Of a stretch of 64,000 nucleotides of DNA, positions 38,881 to 50,885 are shown piece by piece. Position numbers and translations under genes: made by a program. Below the pieces are notes generated by a model. The model saw only the letters and a program-made list of their open reading frames with translations. It ran no database searches and was not told where the DNA came from. The stretch covers positions 465,010 through 529,009 of the forward strand of contig CABFPE010000304.1 of NCBI GenBank assembly GCA_900660155.1, given 5' to 3'. Position 1 is the first letter of the stretch, and every line of letters starts with the position of its first letter. This DNA is from Hofstenia miamia (taxonomy: Eukaryota > Xenacoelomorpha > Acoela > Hofsteniidae).

Positions 38881-40317
38881 ATATAATATTTAATTTTTTC
38901 ATATTTGTCTGTCATATTTATAAATTTCTAACAAGAGTATTAGAAAACAACATAATTATAAATTTTTATAAATTATCCAAGGTAATATTCTTTTATATTC
39001 CAAAATGAAATCTAATCAGTGAGGTAACCATTCACAAAGTAACAAATTTTACATTTCACCAAAGTTAAACATCAATACATAGTTTAAATTTAAAGTCTTA
39101 GCACAAATAGAAAGATGTGCGTGTAAAGATTTCATTATAGTGATCATTATTTATAAAGATTTTTGCTGTTCTCATTTAAAAGCATGTACACAATCCAATA
39201 AATAAACTCGAGGAAGAAGAATGAGCTTGGAAATAAAATCCGCGAATATACCTAAATAAATCTTTAAAATATATAAAAATTTACATTAATTCAATTATTA
39301 TTGAACTACAATAAAGCCTTCAAAACTTTTACAAACATTTCAGCTGCCTAATAGTAAAACTCGTTTAAAAAAATAATTTTTATCATTCATTTGCAAATCA
39401 CTGCTTAAGAAATTAACTTTAAGCATTAGTGTTTTTAATTGGTATTGGTTTGATTGGGGTATTCTTAATGTGAAGAGATTAATGGAAACTTTACATTTTT
39501 ATAAAGATAATTTTCTCTTGAAAAATCCTGAAATATTTTCTGGATCTTCCCAGGTCTCTATTATAACAAAGGACATTTTTTAATCTAAAAATTTTTTATA
39601 ATTTTTCCAGAAGGTATATCAAGACAATATTTGTTAGTTTGTACTTAATACTCCTTTTGAATTCATTGCAAGTTAAACAAATTCACAATTATTGAATTCT
39701 TACTAGCGGTTAAGATGAGTTTGCAACAATATTGTTCATCAATAAAAAATGTTCTAGTTTGTGCAAGATTTGTGAGTAAAGAAGAAATTGTAAAAAAAAA
39801 CCGGGAGAGTAATCATATTAATCTGGAATTCAAATCATTGAAAATTTTGGAAAATTTTTTGAATACCTCTATTCTTGATGCAGTTAAAAATTGTGTTTCT
39901 AGAGGAGCTTGACGTCTACTTTCAACCTCCATCTTTGACTCGGCAAATCCTTTGTATTCGTGTAGAAGTTGTACAGCCTGATCCCTGGCATTATGACCAG
40001 TACTTGTTCGTTGAGGTGTCTGCACAAAAAATGAATGCTCTAGCTCTTTTAAGAGTGAAATTTCCTAAATTCAAGTTTATTATTTCCTGTTTAAATAATT
40101 AGTAAGGCATCTTTGTATTCACAAACTTCAAACAAAATTAATGTATATACATAGAAGAAACAAATAGACAACATTAAACAGTGCATAAAAATCTCAAAAG
40201 ATGCATAAGAGAAAAATAGTTGTCCAAGCAATTTTGTGAATTTTATTAAATTTTTGTGTGTAGGATACTAAACGTTGGTAAATATGACGAAATATATCTT
40301 ACCGTTTCACAGCTTAC
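38881..40317. other. AT-rich stretch without a recognised gene
   Basis: A 65-codon + frame at 39715-39912 has no recognisable domain. Nothing else is supported. Confidence 0.35.
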
Positions 40318-40583
40318 ATAATTGAGGCGCCCAGAGGCAAAAGGGTCAGTCCACCATTCGGTAGTTTTGAGAAAAATAGCTTTAAAGTTTTACCATTTCT
40401 ATTTTATAACAGAAACATGAATATTTGGTTTATTTTCAACCTTATTTTACCTATGTATAAAGCCGAATATTGTGAAAAAATTTTTCTACTATCTAGGGGA
40501 AGGTTTAAAATTTCGTATCCCACATCTAACTCAATATCGTCAATTGGCGGATTGGCCCCTTTGCCTCTGGGCGCCTCAATTAT
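40318..40583. mobile_element. 266-bp MITE with long inverted ends
   Basis: The left end ATAATTGAGGCGCCCAGAGG continues CAAAAGGG; the right end is its complement with one difference (CCCCTTTGCCTCTGGGCGCC TCAATTAT). The interior is AT-rich and noncoding. No clear target duplication outside ATAATT/AATTAT was found, so the superfamily is open. Confidence 0.75.
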
Positions 40584-41633
40584 AATAAATTCATGTTCAA
40601 GAAAATTGTCCAGTTAATTACATCAATTCTTAACATATAAATAATTTTAGTTTTCTCTTGTTCTTTGTCAACAAATTTTCTAAGGTGTCAATAACAACAA
40701 GACTTATTCCTAATTACATATTGATATAATTAGTCGATTCTAATTAATTTTACATCAACTGAATTAAAGCATTAAATCCAATAATTATTAATAGAATTGA
40801 AAGAGACAGTTGATTATTTAATGTTAAATCCCAGTCAGCTAAAATTAGAAAATTATTAATATATTACAAAGAAATTTATTTCATCGCTAGGAATATGGCA
40901 AAAATCACGATTATTAAAAATACGCAAAATTTTGTACAAGCGTCAAATTAATATTTCGATAATTTTTTACAAAAACAAAACTAAAGCTACTCTTAGAGGA
41001 AATATTTCAAAGTATTTATAAAATAATGAAAGAAATTTAAATACATATTTTATAAACAAAACTTTTAATTGATATGAAAATATAATTTCTAAATTCTATC
41101 AAAAATAATTGGTCATTGAAATTTAAAATATTTTTAAGTTTGATTTGACATGACAAGCAATGAATTAATTTTCTTTGTTAAATGTGCAATTCTTGATTGA
41201 TTATGTTATTAATGTATTGTTTACCTGGCATTTTACCATACTTTTTGCAATTTCAACAATTGGTATACATGTACACGAAACAAATAGCACAGGGTAAAGA
41301 AGAGAATTTCAAAGCAAATGAATTGTGTGAGAAAAAAGTAGCAAAAAGTTGTAAAATAAAACAAAAGCAAATACATAATTAAAGCCTTCAAAAGAACGTG
41401 CACATTTTGACTTCTTACCTTTTTGGAGCGTTGCTTAAACATAATTGTTAAAAATTATTTGCTGTAATCGATAATTGGGTCAGGAAAATTACAGGATAAA
41501 TCAAGCCATCATTAATAGCAGGGAAACACAAAATGAATACACAGCATGAATACATGATATAGTTTACATACTCTGTGACGAAGAAAAAGCTAATAAGAGT
41601 GTTTAAAACCAAAAATAATAAACGGATAAATTA
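40584..41633. other. AT-rich stretch without a recognised gene
   Basis: Nothing recognisable; ends in a (TA)n run (about 41634-41658) that leads into the N gap. Confidence 0.4.
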
Positions 41634-41658
41634 TTATATATATATATATATATATATA

Positions 41659-42027
41659 NNNNNNNNNNNNNNNNNNNNNNNNNNNNNNNNNNNNNNNNNN
41701 NNNNNNNNNNNNNNNNNNNNNNNNNNNNNNNNNNNNNNNNNNNNNNNNNNNNNNNNNNNNNNNNNNNNNNNNNNNNNNNNNNNNNNNNNNNNNNNNNNNN
41801 NNNNNNNNNNNNNNNNNNNNNNNNNNNNNNNNNNNNNNNNNNNNNNNNNNNNNNNNNNNNNNNNNNNNNNNNNNNNNNNNNNNNNNNNNNNNNNNNNNNN
41901 NNNNNNNNNNNNNNNNNNNNNNNNNNNNNNNNNNNNNNNNNNNNNNNNNNNNNNNNNNNNNNNNNNNNNNNNNNNNNNNNNNNNNNNNNNNNNNNNNNNN
42001 NNNNNNNNNNNNNNNNNNNNNNNNNNN
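41659..42027. other. Assembly gap (369 N)
   Basis: Run of N directly after a (TA)n tract; it truncates the DD37D transposase fragment on its right. Confidence 0.98.
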
Positions 42028-42437
42028 TGAAACTTTCACATGTCTTCTTCAAATACTCAGGAGACAACCTCTCCCATTCTTGTGTAATAGTTTCTTTGAG
42101 AAAGTCGACATTGCTGTGCGATGTTCTATTGGTAGCATTTTGTAAAAGGCTCCAAAAAGAATAATCCAAATGGTTTAGGTCTGGCCTAGAAGGTGGCCAT
42201 AAACACGACTTCCAAAAATTACAGAAATTTGATTTGCAAAATTCTTGTATTTTTCTACCTGTGAGAGCCGGGGCACCATCCTGTGTCCATACATAATTTC
42301 CATTTTGTATATATAGGGCCTCAGTGTGCTAGAATAGTTATGACATCAACATGAGTAATATTTTAAAACAAGTGACTCAATTTTACTGAGTAAAAACAAT
42401 TTAAAGCTCACTGTAAATTTTGCTTCCCCACCCTGTA
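42028..42437 (-). mobile_element. IS630/DD37D transposon fragment
   Basis: On the minus strand, 42300-42028 encodes the end of an IS630-type transposase: YVWTQDGAPALTGRKIQEF with the second Asp and WPPSRPDLNHLDYSFW with the third. The spacing between them is 37 residues, i.e. a DD37D signature. The right end has the terminal repeat TACAGGGTGGGGAAGC (complement of 42423-42437) next to (TA)n. Only about 120 bases separate terminal repeat and catalytic core, so most of the N-terminal half is deleted. The C-terminus is lost in the N gap. Confidence 0.82.
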
Positions 42438-42454
42438 TATATATATATATGGAT

Positions 42455-42645
42455 TCTTCCATGATCAAATTTCATAAATTCAACAGCATATTTAGCATTT
42501 GCAAACCACTTACACTTAGTAAATAAGCAAAAGATCCTGGACCACAAGATATTTCGTATTTCACCCAATTGGTGTATTTAATATTATTAGAAAATTTTCT
42601 TGACCCTTTTGGGAAGCTTGCCAAAATAATATTGAGTATAATACT
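42455..42645 (+). mobile_element. LINE reverse-transcriptase scrap
   Basis: A + frame reads KDPGPQDISYFTQLVYLILL followed by GKLAKIILS, matching the first conserved RT blocks of non-LTR elements (GPDGIS...; W..A.IIPI). A stop precedes it. It lies beside the (TA)n tract that borders the DD37D fragment. Confidence 0.5.
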
Positions 42646-43300
42646 TTATACTATATCTTACAAAACATATACTATTAAAATATCTTAAAATATTGCATAG
42701 ATTTAAGTATTGTTTGACGTGAATTTTGTTTTAAGAATGAAATAGTGGTGCAAAACAATTAAAGATTTTGAATTTTGAATACAGCGAAATTGGATAAGAA
42801 CACATCAAAAACGTACTTATTATTTTTTAGTAGGATCGGCCATCAATAGGGGTAGTGGCCCAAGTAGTTTATCGGATGTCAGTTCAGTTATACATATATA
42901 AATAAAAATGAGAAGTGTGATTTTAGTTGGCACTAAATTGTTTGACAAGGAGGCCCATTGCTCCTCTTTTAGTTACGTACTTGATTATTGGGAATCCGTT
43001 CAGGTACACAGCGCTTTATAATGGCAATTCCTATAATTCCATCAAATACAAGGTAGAAGTTGTTGATGAGATGATGAAATTTTTATAAAGTAAATTATAT
43101 TTCTTGCTCTGATTTGGAGTTTCATGAAAATGCAGCATCATTTCAATTATGTTGCTTGTCATTACCATTGCTGCATTCCTTTCACATGTTATTGCCAATT
43201 ATTACAATAGTACACTGGATCCCAGTTTGCAAAACCTCAAGCTAAAATGCTTAAATACATTTTATGTAAATATAGTTAAATGACTATTTTAATGACATAC

Positions 43301-43471
43301 TTTAGAAGCATTAACAGAAGTGAGATATTTCTTTGCCTTTTCCTCTTGTGCTTTCATGCAGTTTTTCATTTCTTTTTCCTTTGTGCTTAAGTAAATGACG
43401 CATGCGAACTCGAGGAGACCACCAAACACGTACACAAAACAGAGGGCGAAGTAAACATCCAGAGCTTTCAC
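43301..43471 (-). CDS. Receptor exon 8: M3 and start of the cytoplasmic loop
   Basis: 57 codons in phase 0 at both ends, acceptor AAATTTTAG and donor GTATGT. It encodes VKALDVYFALCFVYVFGGLL, the M3 helix that follows the M2-M3 linker (compare KAIDVY in glycine receptors), then EFACVIYLSTKEKEM and a lysine-rich cytoplasmic segment ending VNASK. The next exon should carry the rest of the M3-M4 loop. Confidence 0.93.
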
Positions 43472-45711
43472 CTAAAATTTAGTTAGTGGAATATTCATAG
43501 CAGTGAAAATGAGATTTCCATTACATCATGTTTGAATTTCTCAAGGCCACCTTAAGTCAGCATAGCTTCTGCATGGGGCCAAATTGATTGCAAACGTAAT
43601 GCAGCCCAAAATCAGTGCTTGGACACACGTGAACATAATAATTTTTTAAGCTGGAAAAGTAGCATATTTTGGCTTTCTTAAATAGCATTTCCTTGCAAAG
43701 TCGTATACTTTGTGTTTGTGCATTGTACAAACATTTGAATTAAATTTATTATTTTGCATGCGATTAAATTGAACTAATGCTGGAATTACATTGAGAAAGA
43801 TGTTATATTGAAACATGTCAACCACAAATACTCAAAATTCATCTCAACAGTGTCTTCTAAAATGTTACATTTCAAAGACATCACTTTTAGTAGCAAGCTT
43901 AGTACATCGACCCAGCATATCAAAGATGATTATTCTATTTGAAATTGAATAAATCAATTTAGTGTCCATTACGCCTATTATAGTGTGATTGTCTCATTTA
44001 AAATCAGGCAAATTCTAACGTAATTCCCATTAAATAAGTAAAGCGATTTTTGACAGATTCCAAATTTGTATTTAACATAGGATGATTACGTGATCAGTTG
44101 TTCGGATATGTTTATAATACGTATCTATTATCGCATCATTGTACATGTATATTCATTATTTATTTAATTTAAAAAATGTCTGTGCAACTCCCTGATTTTC
44201 AATATCAGGTTTTTATTTTTTTGAGAAAGAAGATCTTTGCTGATGAGGCAGCTGCCGGAATTTTTCAGAAAGAAACAGGTAAAAAGAAAGCGCGTAATGA
44301 AATATAGCAAACCAAAGTGGGAATAGAGAGCACACCTGAATTTATCAGGACTAAATAATGGCCAACAAAAACTCCGACCTTAATGTCATGGACTATATCG
44401 TTTGGGAAAATTCGCAAACACTTGCTAGAAAAACGAATCAATATTACAACTGTTGACGAACGCAAAAATTATTTATTAGTGAAATTGAGAAAAAACGATT
44501 TTCACGTAAGCAAAAATGTGAATGACAGAAAGGATTTTGAACACTTATGTTTAATGGCATAATTGACGTAATTCTTTGTTTAATTAAATACAGTGTATAA
44601 TAAACCCTTGAGTTTTTATCACACACGAAAATACCCCAATTATGTAAATGTACCCCTTTTACATTAAATTATGAAAAATGCGGTATAGAACAGTGTTGAG
44701 ACAGGACAGGATATCAGGACAGGACTAAAACAGGACAGGACAAAACAGGACAAATGACGGTCAAAAACCTAAACCGTTTACAACGGAATTAAATCAAACT
44801 AAACGTTGATTTGTTTAAGGGAAAATTTAATATATCATTCTATATGATAGGACACTACATTTTACGGAATTTAATCAGAGCATTATTTCTTCTTCTCTAT
44901 TATAATTATGCATATTGATAAAAGATCTGTAAAAGTGACAGACGAATCTATTTTACCATGTAGATGTATTGCTTGCATATTAAATTTCTATATAATCATG
45001 CATTAGTATGGTCGTTATATAACACTAACTTAGATTTCATTCTTTATAGAACAATTACATAGGTTCAGTTGGTTGAATTTTTATGAATCAGGACAGGACA
45101 GAACCAAGACAAAAATGTTGTAGATCATATCCCTAGTATAAACTAACCCGCAAAAAATACTATGAGTAGACATTGCAAGAGATTGCAAAGGTTTTCAATT
45201 TGAGTTGTTCAACACAGAGGGGTGGGCTTGATTTTCTGATGGGAAAGCAGCTCAGACTGTTGCGCTTACTTATCGAAAAAGGGGCGAAGTCCCTAGAAAT
45301 TGTTAAAATGTTGAAAAAAAGACCTCTTTGAACAACTAATGTTGAAAACCTGCCGCGGGGCATTCCATAATGCAAAATTTTGTGAGGCTTCAGAATATAT
45401 AATGAAGTAACCTTTTAGAATGAAATATAGGCTGTTTTTTATTTAAGCATAATTTTTATATGATAATTAAATACATATTTTTATGAAAGAAAATCTAGGT
45501 CGAAGGTTTCAAAAAATCTGTATTTTCTATTTAATTAAAAAATTAGAACCGCAAACAATTTTCCCTTACTAAATGAAATTTTAGAGCGGTGTTTTTGTTA
45601 AGCCTTTTGTATTATGTATTTGAAAAGCATAATAGATGAAATTATAATAAATATATTTATGGAACACCATAAGCAATTTATATGCAAAAATGAAATAATT
45701 TTTACTCATAT

Positions 45712-45753
<42 letters not shown>

Positions 45754-47660
45754 TATACGCAAAATCAGAAGCCAATATTCTGATAGTGTAATGTATATAT
45801 ATATATATATATATAGTAAAAGTCATAAGTAGTGAAAAACTTATCTTTTCACAATTTATTTCTGAAATGATTAACAAAAAAACTTTGATTTTTGTAACTA
45901 AACTAAATTTTAGCATTGTGAATACAAATTTTATGTAATCATTTAATCAGACATTTATTTTTCCTCCTATTCCCCTGCGAAGAGGCACCCTAAAAACTAT
46001 CTCCATAAACATTCATGCTTTTATAAATTCAATGTCACAAATTTAGCATATTGTAAATTCTGTGTACGAATTTATTCAAAAGGGTTGGAAACATTAAGAG
46101 TGACAATTTGTAAAAATCATATTACATCATTAATTTTGATGTAAATTCAGTCAGTGTAATGGGAATGCATTTATGCAAAACTTTAGCATAAACGAAATTT
46201 TTCAACCAAAAACTCATCTCGACATTTCGAGTACTCGAAATCAACTCAATATTCGCGTGAATGGCATCAAGTTTTCTTTAATTTTTGCCTGTATTGCTGA
46301 AGAATACATCGACTTTATCCCAAACTGTACGCTAACAGGTTTGGTTTCTTACATTTAGTTTAACATGTTGAATTTCTGTCGTACATTCATATAGGGTAGC
46401 ACAGTTATGCATAGGAGAAAAAGTTGATTGATTTTCTATGTAATTTTCTATCTGTTCCTCTATCTAGTAATCTGTCGAAATTTTCGGGATATATATGATT
46501 TTCAATTAGTTTTGTTCAGGTGATAGAAGATTGATCTTTTCAAAACTTTTAGATGAAATTGTTTAGTGTATTTTCCTAATATTCAATGTACTTTTAAAAG
46601 AACCTGTTTTCTTCGTTATTTGACTTTTCAAATTTGAGGGTTTAAGTCAAGGCTGCAAGTGGATAAGGTCGACACATGTGTTGGGTCACATCTTGAGGGC
46701 CGTGGTTTGGAACATATTTTTAATAAAGGAAATTTTTTGAGTTTGATAGTGTAAATTTTTAAAAATGATGGGTTGAGTTTGTCCTTGATAATATTTACTA
46801 AGTTTATAAGAAGTCACTGCTTACTTAAGATATATCATGAACACGTTGGTGTAGCTAACATGAAACTATCAGGTGATAGTGACAGAATCAAAAAGTCATA
46901 CTTTGGGAATTCTAACCTCGAGTTTGGTCGGTTTTTGAGGAAAATCCTAACATAACAGTGATTGGATTGGATGATTAAATTTTGCAACCTTCTATTTGGA
47001 TTATGTTGGGTCGCTTTTAGTGAAAACAGTTTTTGTTTGGTCTGAAAAATAGTACCCACTTGAAACTCTGATTCAAGCATATCATTGATCTCAATATTTA
47101 TTTGATGATTTGTAAGGTCGCGCGATGCACATTTTTGGTTCTCACAAAATCATAAGAGAAAAAGATGTTTTTCTTCTTTCAAAGTATTTATTTAGTCAAT
47201 AAAATTTTAAACAAGAATTGGCAAATTTGATATTTATTTTGGGATATCATTATCTGATATTGTATTTAAGCATTTTTTCTCGGTTTCCACTGTAAACACA
47301 TTACTTGCAAAGAGTAATAAAATAATCTAATATTTTTACATTAACCCTGGGACAAACTTAGCACAAGGCGATAATAAACTAATGTAAATTTTCGATCTGT
47401 TTTCTTTTATATATGTTATACATACAGGGTTTTTCAGAAATATGGCAAATATTTTCAACAAATGTATTTAGAAAGTATTCGCAATTTTCAAACAAATACA
47501 AGCCTATGCGTTTCAGGCCTCGAAGGACCGTATTATAGGAGACTTCACAATGGCCAGTAACATCAAAAGCAGCTAAATTTTAGGACCACACTTTAGAAAG
47601 CATACATTAATATATAACAGAACCAGGGGCGCACCCAGCTTTTTCTCTGAGGAGGGGAAC

Positions 47661-47697
<37 letters not shown>

Positions 47698-50600
47698 NTA
47701 TATATAATATATATATATGCATATATGCAAAATCAGAAACCCATATTCTGATAGTGTAATGCAAATATATATATATATATATATATAAGGTATATATATT
47801 GCTTTTCAACTTTTCAAATAGAGCCAGCATAATGAATGTTTATTAATTACTAGCAATGAATTATTTTTATTTACACTTCAACTATGCAACCAATGTTAGG
47901 CAGGCTAACCACTTATGTGCTCCATAGCTCAATCGGTGAGGCGAGTTTCGAATACAGGCTGATGCACTGTTATCTGTTCCTAATTTCAATAAAAAACACT
48001 TCTTTCCTTCTGTGGTAAATTGATTTTTAGAAAATTCTTTCCTTCTTAGACTAATCAGAAATTTTAGGTCCAATCGCTACCTAACCTGAATCCGGTCCAA
48101 CCCATGTAATTCCAATTTGTCATGTATTTATGAAACTATTTTGCGGCTTGCTAAATCTGCGCATTGAATTAAAAATTCTAAATTCAGTTTTTCAAGAGTA
48201 TATGATACTAATGTATATTTTCAAAACCTTTAAGAAATTATATAGCTTTAACTACAAATGTAGTCTAATTTATCAATTTTAGCCCAATTTTTCCAGACTT
48301 GCGCAGGTATATCTATGATTTCAACTCCTGTTAATATAGAAAAATGGACAGGACTGGGATCAATTCGTATTTCAGCTGTGCTACCGCAAAGTAGCGTGAG
48401 TTACACTTTGCAACTTGCCATAATTCGAATTATTATTAGCTTTATAATTCATAATATTTCACTACAATTTAAGGAATATAGAAATCGTGTTCAAATTATT
48501 TTCACTTTAGCAAAACATAGTTTTGTAAACATTTCATTCAAAATGACTATGTTTCTCATTCATAGTTTCAGTTAAGATGTCCATTAAATTATCCCTTGTC
48601 AAATACAAACACGCAGGGGTGGACAATTTTTAATTGGAATTCCACAAATAGATTTTTTTAGTTCCATAAATTAATCGTTTTGGCCTTTCAGACTCAGACT
48701 ATAGCCAACTTTTGGCAATAATTAGAATGAAAATAATAGATAAAAAATAATAGTAAATTAACTAGTTTGGTATTAATAAAAATTAATATATAACATATAA
48801 GAACATTTTCCAAAAAAATCATCGTTGTGAGATAGCAAAAAATGTTACTAGTGCTTCATATTTCTGTTAGTAACACAAAAAGAAATTGGTCTAGAAAATC
48901 GAAATTTTATGTTGCCACTAATCAAAATCACTAAAGCAAATTTGGTTCTGCTTTAGATACCTTATGTAAATGATGTGATCATTTCTTTAGGTTTGACATC
49001 ACAAGATGTTAATATCACAATTTTGCAAAATAAGGTTGATGTTAAACATTCAATATACAAAAAACGGCGAATTCCGTGGTAAAAGCATAATTTATTTTCT
49101 GCTCATTAACTGTGTAGTACACTCAGCAGCCAGTGCTATATAAATTTCCTAAACAAGACAATAATGCTTCTTGAATCTGGAGTCGTAATTATATATTTCA
49201 GTAAGATTTAAGTCAATCTTAAATATTGGCAAATTATTGGCAATTTTGCTTTTTGAGCAGAGTGCACTAATCGATTGTATAAAGTATTCAATAGATTAAA
49301 TATTTTCCAATTATTGCAATAATTTAATTTTGTCTACCCCTGGGGACATAGATTAAAACCAATACTTAATATATATGTATATATTACGTAATATGATTGT
49401 GGTAGGCAGGAGCCTGCGCAAGATTTTCCAGTGAGAGGAATATATCCGTCGAGATCACCTGGGCAAAGCCCCGCAAAAAATTTTAAAATAATGACGAATT
49501 GGGCGCTAAGAAATACATTTCACCACTGCAGTTTTCAATTTCTTATTACTTATTTTATTTAACCACTCAAAGGCAATTTTGAAAATTTGACGGGGATCTT
49601 TCTAACATGTCCCCTTGTCTACGCTACTGGTTATAGGCAAACATTTCATGAGAAATGGAAGCATCTCTGCTCTGTTGAGGGGGGGAACGTTCCCCCACTT
49701 CCCCCCCCTCTGGGTGCGCCTCTGAACAGAACATTAAGAAAATAGTTGCGTTATTTCGAAATTACACTGTAGATAGCTTTATAAACATTAAATATTTCAT
49801 ACAAGAAAGACATACAATTCAACCGTCGGCACAATGTATTTAACAGTTTTTATGTTATTTTCAAATATAACAATACGTAATATAATTATAAATTAGCCAT
49901 TGAAACATTAACTATTAAAAATAAACTTACAGTTGAGACATTAGGGAGTTTGGAATTTGTTGATCCAATCAACGTAATGAGACTAAGAACTGTAGTGATA
50001 GACAAACATGCGCGACCTGGGATTCCTTCTCGGTTCACCCAAAACGCGACCCAGCTGCACATAACTATCAATGTGCTTGGAACATAGCTTTGAAGTATGA
50101 AATAAAGGAGATCTCTTTCAAAAAGAAACTTAATTTCCAAGTCTGCGAATCGACCTAATGTCAAATTCTAATGTTAGGTAGAGAAATAAACACAGATACT
50201 TAACATTGCCAATAAATAAAACTAGGCTTAAATTTAAATTATTTTCATTTAGATTTTAATATCTAATTAACATCAAATTTATGTTTAAAGCAATGACTAT
50301 ACCATAGTTCAAAGGTATTATTTAATAAAGTTGGTCTATTAACACTAGAAACGCGACAAATAGATCAAAATGACCTATGAGCCTTTTTTGTTTGCTTCAG
50401 TATTCATTCAGCAAAAATGCTAGCAGGTACATACCAATTATGTTGATGATCTCATTGAATTGGCTACTAGTAGAAATTTTGCTTCTATTCAATAATTTTC
50501 GAATTTGCAATATCAGATTCAAATTTATTCTCAAGAAGTACTCGCTGTTCTAGAGTGAAATGAATTCAAGAACAACTAACTTACCAGAACTGAAGTAATA

Positions 50601-50853
50601 TAATATATAGGTTGAACAATATGTAGTATTATTATTAAAAATAAAATTAAACAAATTTAAGCAACAAAAACACCCTGAGGAATTACATTAATATTTATCA
50701 ATTTTCATTGAGAAAGAAATGATAAATAAATAATCTCTAAGTACTTGCAAACACTGAACTGAGCTACAAAAGTTAAGCATGAGAGAATACTCTAGTCTTC
50801 GTATAGAAGTGTTTTGGTATTGCTTCATTGATAAACCTTTTGAAATTATGCGT

Positions 50854-50885
<32 letters not shown>

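Noticed and set aside
42430-42650. Possible M4 exon of the receptor on the minus strand
   Set aside because: No frame has the helix and no usable phase-0 acceptor; the plus strand reads instead as a LINE reverse-transcriptase scrap.
45581-45916. Frames with YIYIYI repeats (also at 17427-17716, 18325-18744, 55717-55899)
   Set aside because: They are translations of (TA)n microsatellites.
47423-47445. TACAGGGTTTTTCAGAAATA motif resembling a transposon end
   Set aside because: No partner end or transposase nearby.
47916-47965. tRNA-like sequence with an A-box-like TAGCTCAATCGGT and a TTCGAATAC
   Set aside because: The two boxes are only a few bases apart and no cloverleaf can form; at most a degraded tRNA-derived repeat.
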